The notes under the pieces: generated by a model
The model's database searches: none
What the model saw: only the letters and a program-made list of their open reading frames with translations
Told to the model about the DNA's origin: nothing
Made by a program: the position numbers and the translations under genes
Source of the DNA: Halocafeteria seosinensis
Lineage: Eukaryota; Sar; Bigyra; Bicosoecida
Direction of reading: 5' to 3'
DNA: 64,000 nt
Assembly (NCBI GenBank): GCA_001687465.1
Contig: LVLI01000255.1
Location: 1-64,000 of the forward strand
Part shown: positions 1 through 10,677 of the stretch, in pieces
Position numbering within the stretch: position 1 is the first letter of the stretch
Layout: every line of letters starts with the position of its first letter

Positions 1-743
1 GTGCTGTGTTCCCCCACGGCGCATGTCAGCAAGGCTGCAGGAACAGCGGGCCCGTCGCTGCTTAACACGGGCGCTTACCGCTCCTCGTTAAGAGGATGTG
101 GTCAACTTCCCGGCCGGTGGGCTATCTGTCACATTTGTGTGTGTGTGTCCAGACACGGTTGAAAGAAAAAAAAATCGTCTTTGTGACATACTTTTCTGAC
201 TAGAGAATCACCACCACCTCATATTGAATTTGCGCTTACAATACTCTTTGTCCACTCTAAAATTTGCTAACACAAGTTCATTCTCAAATGTTCACTAAGA
301 ACTGAGTGGAATCCAATTGCAAGGAGCGACCCTCCTGACTGTGGGAAAGGTGTAACAAAACGAAACACAGTGAGTAATAAACTGAAGAGTAGTCAATCCA
401 TACAGAAGTACATAGAAATCCTGTTCAGCTGTTAGTTCAGTCGGTGGTTGTCAGTGGGCATGGCACCATGACCATGTACCACGTGGCAGAATCTTTTCAA
501 ACTGAATGTGCTTTATAAAACCATGAATCTGAACATTACCTAGACAATTTACCAAGTTGCGGTTGTGTAAAACATAATGCGATCTCGACTTAAACATGCC
601 TGAAGGCTCAAGCTGATTCCACTGCACTTGTGAACTTCATGAAACGAGTAGTATCACTTCAGTAAGTCCTCAACTGGCTGCCTTTCTGATTGATTGTATT
701 CGTTGTTGTCTCCAGTCTTTTCCTAGTTGAACAAGGACGAACA
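1..743. other. Intergenic, left edge of window
   Basis: No convincing coding exon is visible. The stretch holds one copy of a dispersed repeat (76-134), a short GT-rich run just after it, and otherwise unremarkable sequence. The part just before 744 should contain the promoter and 5' leader of the EHD-like GTPase gene, but no clear core element stands out. Confidence 0.5.
76..134 (+). repeat. Dispersed repeat, copy A
   Basis: About 59 bases starting TACCGCTCCTCG and ending GGGCTATCTGTCACAT match 13462-13520 with roughly ten differences. The last 30 bases also match 48043-48072 in reverse orientation. Three copies at unrelated loci point to a small mobile or formerly mobile element. The full element ends are not defined. 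Confidence 0.65.
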
Positions 744-2751
744 ATGATGCTGTGCTCGTCTAGTAGATTAGTTCGAGGCACCAGTTCGTTGGCCTATCGA
801 CAGATCGGTGCCGCTTCTCAAATTGCTGGGATCCAACACCCCAGATTCGCTCCTTCTTCCTATCCAGGGCTTGAAAGAGTAGCTTTCCCATCATCAGGCT
901 CCGTACGGACATTCTTTGGTTTAGGGAAATGGGCGTCACAAGAGGATGAAACGACGACTGATGTCGTGAACGAAGCCAAAGAACTCCATGAGAGTGTCCT
1001 GCGCCCTTTGAATTCCAAGTTCTTGGGGCCTTTAGAAAAGAGGTCAGACCAGATGATGCCGAAGCCCATGGTCTTTGTACTAGGCAATCACAGTAGTGGA
1101 AAGTCCACCTTCATCAATTATGTGGTCGGCAAGGATGTGCAGACAGCTGGAGTTGCCCCGACGGACGATAGCTTCAGCGTCGTTGTGCCGGGTAAAGAGG
1201 ATGTCGATCAAGATGGACCTGCCCTCGTTGGAGATCCAGAGCTAGGATTTGAAGGATTACGATCCTTCGGAGGATCGCTCATCAATCATGTTAATCTCAA
1301 GGTCCGCAAGGGTCTGAAAGTGGATGATATCATGCTGGTGGATAGTCCAGGTACGGCCAGTGCTAGGTTGGCAGACTACTCGATTTTCTTGGAGTGAGGA
1401 GTATCTTGCCTTTTACAGGAATGATTGACAGCCCTGTCTCTACTAGATCGGGAGGAGACTATTATGACAGAATTAGTACAAATGCTAGTCCTCGTGACCG
1501 CGGATACAATTTTCCAGGTGTTATCCGAGTGCGTGCGCTGAGTCGAGATATGATGTAGTGAAACCTTCCGTATGTACGTGCTGGCTTCGATGCAGTGGTT
1601 TGCTGAACGAGCGGATGTTATCTTGCTGTTTTTCGATCCTGACAAACCGGTACGTCAACTTGAGCGAGGGTTGCTTTGCTTTTTAGTCAACTGGTTGTTC
1701 ACGCTGTTATCACAGGGCACTACGGGGGAAACCCTAGCGTGCATGACCAATTCCCTTGTTGGTTTGGACCATAAGTTGCATATAATCATGAACAAAGTAT
1801 GTGACGAGTTTCAAGCTGCTATTAGACAGGAACCATTTTGTCATTTCTACACAGGTCGACCAATTTAGGACTGTTCACGACTTTGCACGGGCGTACGGAT
1901 CATTGTGTTGGAACTTGAGCAAGGTATCTGATACGCTGGAATTGTCGTTTGTGTGCCGTCTCTAATAGCCGCATTTGGGCATACTGCAGGTCATTCCCAG
2001 GAAGGATTTGCCTCGGATATATACAATGTGTCTTCCCTCGGAGCACAATAATTATGATACTGACTCCACTCAGTCTTACTGGAAAGATGGTAACTCCGAT
2101 CTGAAGGCTGCCCGGAAAGAAATAGTGAGAGAGGTATCCCGGGCTCCAATGAGAAGAGCGGATAACGTGATCACTAGGCTATATGACTCGGTCCGTTCTC
2201 TCAAAATGCATGTTGTCATGGTCAATGCCATCAGGCAGGAATACCGATCTACGTTGACATCCTGGGCTTTGTTTGGTGGATTGACTATGACTTCTAGTCT
2301 TTGTGGTAGCGCTCTTCTCTTTAATAGTGATTTGGTGGAAGCAGCTGTGACCGTAGGATCGGTAGGCATCTTGGGAACTGGCTTAGTCGCGTGGAAAGGA
2401 GTTGAGAGACTGCAAGCTATCACGAACAAGTATACTCAAGGAGAATCAGGGCTGGATGAAAAATTCCGTGACGTTCACCATACCTCCTTAGCCGAGCAAG
2501 ATGATTTTGTCATCAGCATTTGGGAGATGGTGAAGCCCCAATTACAACGAACACTGCAACTGTTTTCTTTTAGAAGTCTCCCCCGCCTAAAGTCGTCGGA
2601 ACTACAAGCTTTAGATGACATTCTAGAGACTAGCGTGCCAAGACTCCGAAGACACGCTTCTCGGTCCGCAAGTTTTAACGAAGCCGAGGCAGAAAACAAG
2701 GCGACGCAGATTATCGAAGCGAATGAGCAAGAATCGGAAAAGAAATCGTAG
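744..2751 (+). CDS. EHD/dynamin-superfamily GTPase, organelle-targeted and membrane-anchored
   Basis: Model: join(744..1350,1419..1528,1596..1649,1716..1796,1855..1923,1990..2751), 560 residues; all introns are GT-AG and keep frame. The P-loop GNHSSGKST lies near residue 113. DSPG follows near 200, and then GYNF..VI.WFAERADVILLFFD and NKVDQFRTVHDFARAYGSL, which align with the EHD family G domain (WFAER...LLFD, NKAD). No EH domain follows. Instead there are two hydrophobic segments near residues 399-420 and 425-448, which suggest a membrane hairpin. The first 50 residues are rich in Ser, Arg and Ala and poor in acids, like a mitochondrial or plastid targeting peptide (inference). Family members bind GTP and remodel membranes. 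The start is the ATG-ATG at 744; an upstream in-frame TTG was ignored. Confidence 0.85.
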
Positions 2752-2883
2752 CTAGCATCGGTTTCGACAAGGTCTCAATGGGTCCTTACGCCAGCATAGT
2801 GAATCATGGATGCATGACAAGTCTTCCAGTGTGCAGCGGCATGGGCTGATAGATTAAAAATCGCGCTTTTTTAACGCTGTGTT

Positions 2884-3435
2884 TTATTCTTCTCTCCCAG
2901 CTTTGATGTGATCGTTCTCGCGGAGAAATTTGGGAGAATAAGTAACAGGTTGTCTGTCTAGTTTGGCAGCAACAATGAAGTCATTGTCAGTCAAGCCACC
3001 GAGCGCATGGGTGCTTAACTTGACCGACACATTTCTGTATCCGTAGATCGATAGATCAGGATGATGCTGCGAACATGTAGGATAGAATAGAGTAGAGGAG
3101 GCAAGTGGTGACAAATGTACAACTGCTTCTCTTGTTGACTTACCCCAGCTTCTTCCGCCACTTGGCCGTATTTGTTGACGGCATCCAGGGCGCATTGGAA
3201 ATTTTTCGCCACAAATTTGCGTTCAATGGCCTTCCCATCGTCCATCAACTCCCAGCTGTGAGAAATCATTCGTCCGTACAGTCTCAAGAGCTACAATATC
3301 TCCGTCATGACCGACTTACCTTGGACAGATTTGCTGTTTGCAGTGTTCAATTTGTTCTTGAGGCAGCAATTCCAGCTCACTCCCCTCTTTTCCCACACAA
3401 GGGGAGCATTTCTGGGCATGTAGTGGCTCACTCAT
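2884..3435 (-). CDS. PCD: Pterin-4a-carbinolamine dehydratase
   Basis: Model: complement(join(2884..3066,3144..3255,3320..3435)), 136 residues. The family signature is clear: HHPDLSIYGYRNVSVKLSTH followed by GGLTDNDFIVAAKLD. It contains the catalytic His-His and the later His of the dehydratase, which recycles the 4a-hydroxypterin cofactor. The N-terminal CSPC element and the spacing resemble the plant-type enzyme, which is organellar. The chosen ATG is at 3435. The frame stays open upstream for some 45 codons with an Arg-rich, transit-like sequence but no ATG, so a further 5' exon carrying a targeting peptide is possible. It converges on the EHD gene with 132 bases between the stops. Confidence 0.85.
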
Positions 3436-3691
3436 ATTTCTTTGTGTGCTTGGCCGAATATGCTCACCAACGAACAGACGCGTGCCTGGTAGCGCATGGA
3501 ACAACCCAAATCGACGACGTGCTATCACCTTCACACCCAAGTTCACAGGCTGAATATCTGCGGTGAGAAGCAGTTATACCCTGAGGATACTGTAGCGACC
3601 AGTACAATGCTGGAATGAGAATGATAGGCGTGGCACGACCAAACGTAACACTGTTGTTGGTATTACATTTTGTACATTGATCGTTTAAGAT

Positions 3692-6329
3692 TCATGAAGA
3701 ACCAGCAAGAGCGCAATCGTCCGCAGCTCGGTTTGCAACAGTCTCGATGTCATACATCCAATCAAGCATAGCGCTATTAGACTTGGCCCGCAGTAGGTAC
3801 TTAGATGTGTTCGAGAACACGAACATGCTGGAGAATACGGTTCCTACTTCAAACGCCGCTTTGTCTACATCAGGCCGAAAGTTCAGGATTAACTTCGCTG
3901 AAGAACGGCCCTGCGATTTCAAAGACACTGCTTTAGAAAGGTAAAGAAGTAATGCCGGGGGAGTATGCGCTTTCTTAGCCTGTTCCAGCGCAGGATCATT
4001 TGCAAGCTCTTCGATTCTGTTTGTGCTTTCACCAACGGCGGACCGATCCTGTGGATCCGTAGCATATCCTTCACCACCCTCGGGAAACACTGGAGCCGGC
4101 TGCGGACACGCTTGCGAGGACAATAGGGTCGAGCATGTCGCTAGATCTTCCGTCTCACTAAATAGATACAATACGCCTGTTCGCGCAAGAACAGCGGTCA
4201 CCGGTTCCCACCGTTGCATTACACTACCCGTTCTTCTCTCAAGGCGGCCCCAGCGGTACACCAACGGAACCAGGAGGGGTGATTTGATCGGAGACGGCTC
4301 GGTCTGAAGTATCTCTCCAATATCGGGGTCTGACGAATCACTCACTTCTTGTGGCATGTTGTCCCGTATAAAATTTTGAACGTACCGATGAATATACTCT
4401 TTGAAGTCTTCATGAGTCTTAATCTGCTGTATGGCTTGCTTGGCACCCGCGCAGTTGACACCGAGTACACCATGATGCTGATCCATCCACTTGAGGTACC
4501 GATCGAACGCCTCATGCAATGCAACCGCTCTTTTCTTTTCGGCTTGGCGGAACTCTTCGAACATCGAAGACATTTGGCGCATAAAGCTACGTTTCGTTTG
4601 CAGGAGACATCGTAGACATCTGGAGTATCTCAAAAAAGCGAGGAACACCTCCGTATTGTCATCACCGATGATTGAACCAGCTACTTTTGCTGCCTTTTGA
4701 GCAAACTCTGCGTAGGTGGATTGGGTTGCCTTGGATCTAGAATCAGCTTGCACTCGTCCAAGTTCGGGGTCACTACTTGCTCGGCTACCTTCATTTCCGT
4801 TCGAGACAGCGGATGCTATAGCAACATGGAGGTTGTGTGCCGATGTGCGGAACTGTTGATACGCGTCTGTACATAAACGATTAACTTGGAGTAGCAGGTC
4901 GGAAATTTCATCTCCTTTGTTCATGATGTGGTTCACGTTTTCTCGGTATTCATTGCGCATCGTCAAAAGAAGGCCTTTCTTAGATTCTTTACCTTTTTTT
5001 CTGTCTTTCTTGGGGGCAAATTTCTTTGGTTCTTCCCATGGTCTGCTAGCGAGAAATAAATGTTTTTTCTGTGACTTGCTGGAGCTTGAGCTACCACAGT
5101 TACTTTCAGTACCTTCAACGCCATCAGATATGGAAGCTTCCAGCTCCTCAGGCACACCGAAAAAGTCGTGTCTTAGTTGCTTTGCAATGCGTCGAAGACC
5201 ACGTGAAAGCTGTTTGTGTACATCCGACACCATATGCGTTGCTCGGTATAATGATGAGACTTGATCAGGAGGCGGTTCGAGCTCCACTGGTTTCGCACGA
5301 GCGGAATACGTACTGGAAGTCGCTGAGGATGATGACGCACCATCACGTGTCTCCGAAGACCCGGAAGATTCCTCTTGGATCCAATACTTGTCCCATCTCA
5401 TAGGTTCTCCAGTGGAATCGATGAGGTTAGCTAACTTGTCATCAACAAGAGAACGTTGCCAGAAGAACTCTAGAATGCGATCATTGGTCTCGTAAGCTTC
5501 ATGTATAAAACGTTCCCAACCACGCCAATAGGCCACCAAGATTTGGTCCTGTCTCGCCCCGAACCTCAATCGCTCACTTTCATATTCGTTGACAACATCT
5601 TCGGTCTTCTGAAGAGCAGCTTGGAAAGCGACAGCAAACTCAGTATTTGAGCGATACGCCTTTGCTTGTAAACTTCGGTAGAACTGATCGCGGCTCCCAT
5701 CCGAGGCGTCGTCGGGTAAGACACTCGTCGAGCTAACACTTGGGGGAAGCGCCGATCTATGTTCCACTGCAAAATCATTCAAGCATACCCAGAGTTGCTG
5801 GCTGCATCTCTTGAGAAACCTAACAAACGTAGTGATATAGCGTACCATTGTTATTCGCGGCTGCTTCAGCTTCACCCGTCCCATCAGGCGCTTGGGTGGT
5901 TTCTTGAGCTTCGTCGGTTTGCTGTCCAGTCGAAGTTGCAGCCACTGCGGCACTTGTTCCTTCTAAACCAGTGGGGGACGGGTCCCCGTGTCCGTGTGTG
6001 TGTGTTTCTTCTTCCTCTCGCTCTTCCTCTTCTTTGCCCTGCTGTTCAGTCGATGGAGAAAATTTTGCTGCCCCAACAGGTCCTTGCTGCTGCATCTGCT
6101 GTTGAGAGTTAATCTGTCCGCCTTCTTCCTCCTCTTCTTCCCGCTGTTCCCTTGGTGTTGCTGCCTCCGTATCGGCTGAAGCTCCTGTGGATGCACTCGT
6201 CTTGCCCTGGGTTTGGTCTTCTTTCGAAGCACCTGGGCCTATACCTGTATCAGCAGAGTCATTGCTAACAGATGCAGCGCTAGCACCACCTTTTCCTCTC
6301 TTATTGCGCTTCTTTTTGTTACTGGGCAT
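3692..6329 (-). CDS. BAR-like coiled-coil protein with C-terminal PH domain
   Basis: Model: complement(join(3692..5766,5846..6329)), 852 residues, one 79-base intron. Residues 1-160 are low complexity (Lys-rich start, Ala/Ser/Thr, poly-Glu, Gln-rich) and likely disordered. Residues about 230-590 are long amphipathic helices with conserved-looking Trp/Phe and Arg, compatible with a BAR or F-BAR membrane-curvature module. A PH domain covers about 655-840: a Tyr-Arg-Trp-Gly-x-Leu start, a Glu-Thr-Glu strand region, and a final helix ending LDWMYDIETV. The order helical module then PH resembles the yeast Slm1/Slm2 arrangement, so phosphoinositide binding at membranes is a fair inference. The family name remains uncertain. 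ATG 6329 opens MPSNKKKRNKR. Confidence 0.7.
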
Positions 6330-7912
6330 TGTATCAGTGGTATAGATAGAGGGGAACAATGAATGGAATGGAATCAGCCAATGTTCGATAATACAGGAAG
6401 AAGCAAACAACCAGGTTGACAAGAACAACAATGACAGCTCGAGACGATGGATTATGGGAGACTCTTGTTAATCATCCCTCTGAAACTTCGGTCTATTGAG
6501 TACGTTATTCACACTAAAGAGCACAGTGTACCAGAGAACCTATACTGCAAGTTCAATCGGTCTTTAGTAAAAGTACAACGTGTACTTGTTGTAACATAGT
6601 GTAAACTGTGTATTCAACTCCCTTCAACTACTGTATACTAAATACCCATTACTCGAGTCTACGCCTCTTCTCATATACTGTATAGGGCATCAATAAATGC
6701 AGCCACCTACGTGACATTCCACACTTGTTCCTTGGCGTTACAGCTTGCTTAGATTAGAACGCCTATCATGCAGCTCTTTCAAAAAGGTGAGCGCTTTCGA
6801 GCTCATTCCTCCATATGGTAGGCTTGGTGGATGAAGGGAACAAAGAGTTTTTCTGCATCCGCTACCATACCAGCTTTGCGACATCAAAACTGACAGTGAT
6901 GTCAGGATCGCGTTACAACAGCTTGTATCCTCTGTTGTCTCGCTCCATAGGCGATTTTCCTTGGGCATCCAGTATGAAATTTACCACAAATCGAAGACTA
7001 GCCTCCTTCTAAGCGGCACGTAGTGTGGACACTGTGTGGACCACTTCAGAAGTGACACTTCTGACTTTCTTGTGAATGTGATGTGAATGTCACAGCCATC
7101 TCTTCCGGATGAAACAAGTGAATGCAACGAGCAGAAACATGAAGGTTTCAAACCACCAATGCGTATATATTCCCCAGTGACATACCCAGAGAACGAGAAA
7201 CGATACTATCCATGCGGCATGAAGTCTCTCCCCGGGCTCTGGCCCACTGAGTAGGCTTTGCCGTACGGCGTACACCCATCCGAGTGTATAAATATGTTTA
7301 AGACCATTCTGAGTGGTGTACAATGTTGTATCCCATATAACGCCATTCAGTCATGGTGAACTTTGATTGGGGACCGATATGTACAGAATGGGTCAAATCA
7401 GGATTCCACTTCCAATGGAATTCCTATGTAGGGCCAACTATTTCGAAGTAAGAAGTTGCTTTTCTTAGCCTAGCCATCATTATGAACTTTTCTCTGATAC
7501 TCACTAGTGAGTCTCTACATTTATTGTATGCTCACTTCGGACGAACCGAAGCTGAGAACACAACCTGAGAACACTTGATACAAGCGGCTCATGAAGTTCG
7601 GCGCCCGCCGTCCCCTTTGGGCTGAATCGCCCCGTCAGGTGATAAGTCAAGTATTCGGCGATACCCCTCCGAGCTGAAGCCTACAGCCTGCGGGCCTGAC
7701 CGGAAGTTTCAAAGTCACAAAGTTTCAAGTACGGTACCTAACTAGGTTCAAGACTTGAAGTTCAAGTTTCAGCCGTGACTTCAACTTCAACCGTTAGGCA
7801 GACAGTGTAGTTAGAATAATGCCGTGGGCATTCTGTGGTGTTATTGATTGTTTGTATACGTACACGTATAGCTTGGCCCTGTGGTTGGCAAGGACGAGAA
7901 GAGGAAAGGAAA
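6330..7912. other. Long gap with an unresolved small gene
   Basis: This 1.6 kb gap lies between the divergently transcribed PH-protein and UBX-protein genes. It holds the candidate gene at 6738-7323, listed separately. At 7705-7790 there is a run of short AAGTTTCAAG/TTCAACTTCAA-like repeats in both orientations with no obvious function. The ends should contain both promoters. Confidence 0.4.
6738..7323 (-). CDS. Possible small spliced membrane-protein gene, model unresolved
   Basis: Two to three exon-like pieces lie on the minus strand. At about 7323-7090 an open frame codes for a strongly hydrophobic Trp-rich segment (WIVSFLVLWVCHWGIYTHWW), which would be a transmembrane helix. Further on, a piece begins EASLRFVVNFILDAQGK after a possible TTAG acceptor near 7013. 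A piece ending KELHDRRSNLSKL runs to the stop at 6738, behind a GATGCAG acceptor near 6856. The pieces cannot all be joined in frame with one obvious splice set, and one alternative frame keeps RDPDITVSFDVAKLVW. It may be a real gene with missed exons or a decaying one. I do not recognise the family. Confidence 0.25.
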
Positions 7913-10158
7913 ATGAATAGCTCTGGTGTGGAAGCGAAAAACAGGGCTGCCGTGGCGAAAATCAAGGCGAAATTGCCTCGTTTCGACCCTAAAAAGTAGG
8001 GATTGAGAACCCTTGCGTGGCGTATCTCTTCAATACAATAACATCAAGTCTTGTTATCTGATCACAGGCAACAGCAGCAGCAACTACGGCCTTCATTGGG
8101 TCAAAATCAACCTCACAGCAGCAACCCCCCGGCGGCGAATGGGGACTATGTACGACAGCCTAGAGCTAGCGGTGAGTGATAAATGACTTCCTCCAACGCC
8201 TGGTTCCGTGTGTGACCGGCGATTGATCTGGCTATTGCAGCTGCTGGCATGGACGAGCAACAGCGCAAGGACGTGGAGGATTCCGAGTTTGCGACGGAAC
8301 GTGCGATGTTCCAACAAGTAGGTCGCGGTAAAGTGGAAGAAACTACACTAATTTTTGACGTTCAGTATCCGCTGCAGTTAATGGGAAACGGCGATAGGAG
8401 AAGCGGCAAAGGAGGAGAGACAAAAGATAACCCCCCTACGAGTAATCGAGGATCCGTCAGTGAGTCGAGTCTGATCACACAAATGTCGGCACGGCTGAAA
8501 GTCTTGGAGAAAAGTCAACGAGAGATGAGGTACGCCACGGAGGTAATGGCTTACGTTGCGTGGTGCTTGTATCAGGAAACGGTTTCTACATCCAGAGATG
8601 AGTTGATCAAGAAGGAAAAAAAGCTACTGAACGCTCAAAGGAAACAAGAAGCTGCCGAAGCAGCATTGAAAGATGACGACGAGGTTGTACGTGTGCTCTA
8701 CTAGCGACTTCATTCCTTGTAACGAATACATTATTTGGTTTCTATTTTTTACAGGCATCTGAAATAGCTTCGCTGAGGGCTGAAAACAATCAACTTCGAT
8801 CACAGGTCTACGAGATGGAGACTTTCTTAAATGATTACGGCCTTATATGGGTCGGTAAAGGATCTAATCGTAGGCCCGGAGCTGGAGAAGACTCTGAGGA
8901 CGACGAGGAAGAAGAGGATGAATTCAATTCCAGAATGCCTTACCGGGTAAGTAGCACTCCGAATCCTTGAAAAAGTAAGCTCTGGGTTAGAACCGGGATC
9001 TCAACCCATCTGCAGCTCGAATTTGACGTGATCAAGAAGAGAATAGAAGAACTCAATGCCTTGGCAGGTGAAGGACAGAAAAAAGTGGTACACAATAAAG
9101 CAGGTGTCGGTGCCCAACTCGCGGAGACAGATACACTCCCGTTGACATTATATAAGGATGGGTTCATGTTGCGACGTGGACCGTTCCGACTATACGACAC
9201 CGAGAGTGCTGAAGCATTCTTTACGGTATGGTTAGAAAACAAAAACGTTCGCAATCATGGTGTTTTTCTTGAGGGAAAACTGTGTTTGGTTACAGGATGT
9301 AATGGACGGCTACTTTCCTTACGAATTGAAGGATGAGTTTCCCGAGGGAGTTGTTTTCAAATTGTTCGACAAGAGTGATAAGAAGTTTGAAGAAACGGGG
9401 GACAAGGCAGTGAACAAGTGTCAATTCAGTGCATTCAATGGAGAGGGGCAAAGGCTTGGGGGAGAAAGTGCTCAACGCCCTGCTTCTGGCAACTACCGGG
9501 ATGCTCCTAGCAATGTAAAAAGCCTTGCACAAGTGGGAGATCCATCCATTGCCCTCTCTTCGAGGGATTTCTTGAACAGGCTTCCAACGAATGTCGTCCG
9601 GAATGGAAATGTAGTTGGAATACGATCCGAGGTTTCCAGCTTCATGCACGGTGGCAAAAAAGACTCTGGGGTGATAGTTGTCGAAACTCCAGTTGTGAAG
9701 GGCATGCAAGGTAATGCCCCGGCTGCTCGCGGCTCGGAAACTGATGGAAATTCGGAAGAAGAGAAAGGAGATGGGAACCAGCTCTCACATCATGATACCT
9801 TTAGGGTTCCTGCTTCTGGAGAAGAGCAGCGACCTGTAACCCCGCATGACGTTGCCACGATCCAGGTCCGGTCGGACTCGGGACGGCAGGTACTCGTAAT
9901 CAAGCTCCGTTTTGATGACACGGTAGGAGATCTGAAACGATACATTGATCTCCATCGGTAAGTTGCGTTTCGTATTTCGGGAATCTCTTTCAGTGGTTGC
10001 GACATTCTCCCATATGCAGAAACAAAGAAACCCCTTACGAAATCAGGACGGCATTTCCCGCCAAAGCTTACACAACCCCAGAAAACACTCTGCGTCATGA
10101 AGGTCTCGTGCCCAATGCAACGGTTATGCTTCGTCCGGTAGGGAATGATGATCAATGA
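7913..10158 (+). CDS. UBXN11: UBXN11-like SEP/UBX-domain protein
   Basis: Model: join(7913..7995,8068..8171,8241..8683,8755..8946,9016..9225,9296..9957,10020..10158), 610 residues with seven in-frame exons. A Gln-rich N-terminus is followed by a coiled coil (about 150-240). Next comes the motif FLNDYGLIWVG, typical of UBXN11/socius relatives as far as I recall. A SEP domain spans about 310-375 (LPLTLYKDGFMLRRGPFR..., then GYFPYELKDEFPEGV). An acidic/Ser linker leads to a UBX ubiquitin-like fold at about 530-605. UBX proteins recruit the AAA ATPase p97/CDC48, and SEP domains occur in the p47 group. The UBX fold is completed only by the small last exon. Start chosen at ATG 7913 (MNSSGVEAKNRAAVAKIKAK). 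Confidence 0.85.
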
Positions 10159-10677
10159 AGAGCTGCAAAGCCATGGAACATGTTGCAACGTATCGCAAAA
10201 CTTGAAGAAAGCGACCAGACGAAACGCTGGTAAGGAGGGTTGCCCAACGGAATAAACCTACATAATGTTCGGAATTCCGAGTGCCCCATACGATGAATTA
10301 GTGCTGTATTCTTGTGTGATTTGCGAATGCCAATATTCCTCCAGGTGTTTTATGCACAATAGTGTGGCCCCCGATGGGGCGCCTAAGTAGCTCAACTACT
10401 GCGGGCAACATTTTCCTGAGAGGAGGCCTTTTAGTCTCTCCTCATCGACGTACCCTTGATAGAACGAGAGTTGAGTTGTTGTAGGAAACAATATCGTCAC
10501 ACAAGGGTCTAACGACATTGCGCATGGGTCTGCAGTTTTTGAAATCACCCATCGGTGGACTTAAGACTTCTCAGTTCTCGATTTCCCGAGTTATTCATTG
10601 TCACCACTTGAACGTCGCAGTAGGTTTCCCCCTAAGGACCCCCTTTACCAGGTGTGAAACAATGAATGCAAGGAGGG
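10159..10677. other. Intergenic between convergent genes
   Basis: 520 bases between the stops of the UBX gene and the RAP gene. No ORF with credible coding character, RNA gene or clear repeat is seen. It should contain both 3' UTRs. Confidence 0.5.

Noticed and set aside
690-743. Upstream extension of the EHD-like protein to 690
   Set aside because: The first codon is TTG, not ATG; nuclear genes should start at ATG, and ATG-ATG at 744 is followed by a believable targeting peptide.
3105-3566. Plus-strand ORF of 153 codons across the carbinolamine dehydratase gene
   Set aside because: Runs antisense through well-supported exons and introns of the dehydratase; codes for nothing recognisable.
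6000-6150. GT/CTT-rich simple repeats near 6000
   Set aside because: They code for the His-Thr and poly-Glu tracts of the PH-domain protein on the minus strand, so they are coding, not a separate repeat feature.
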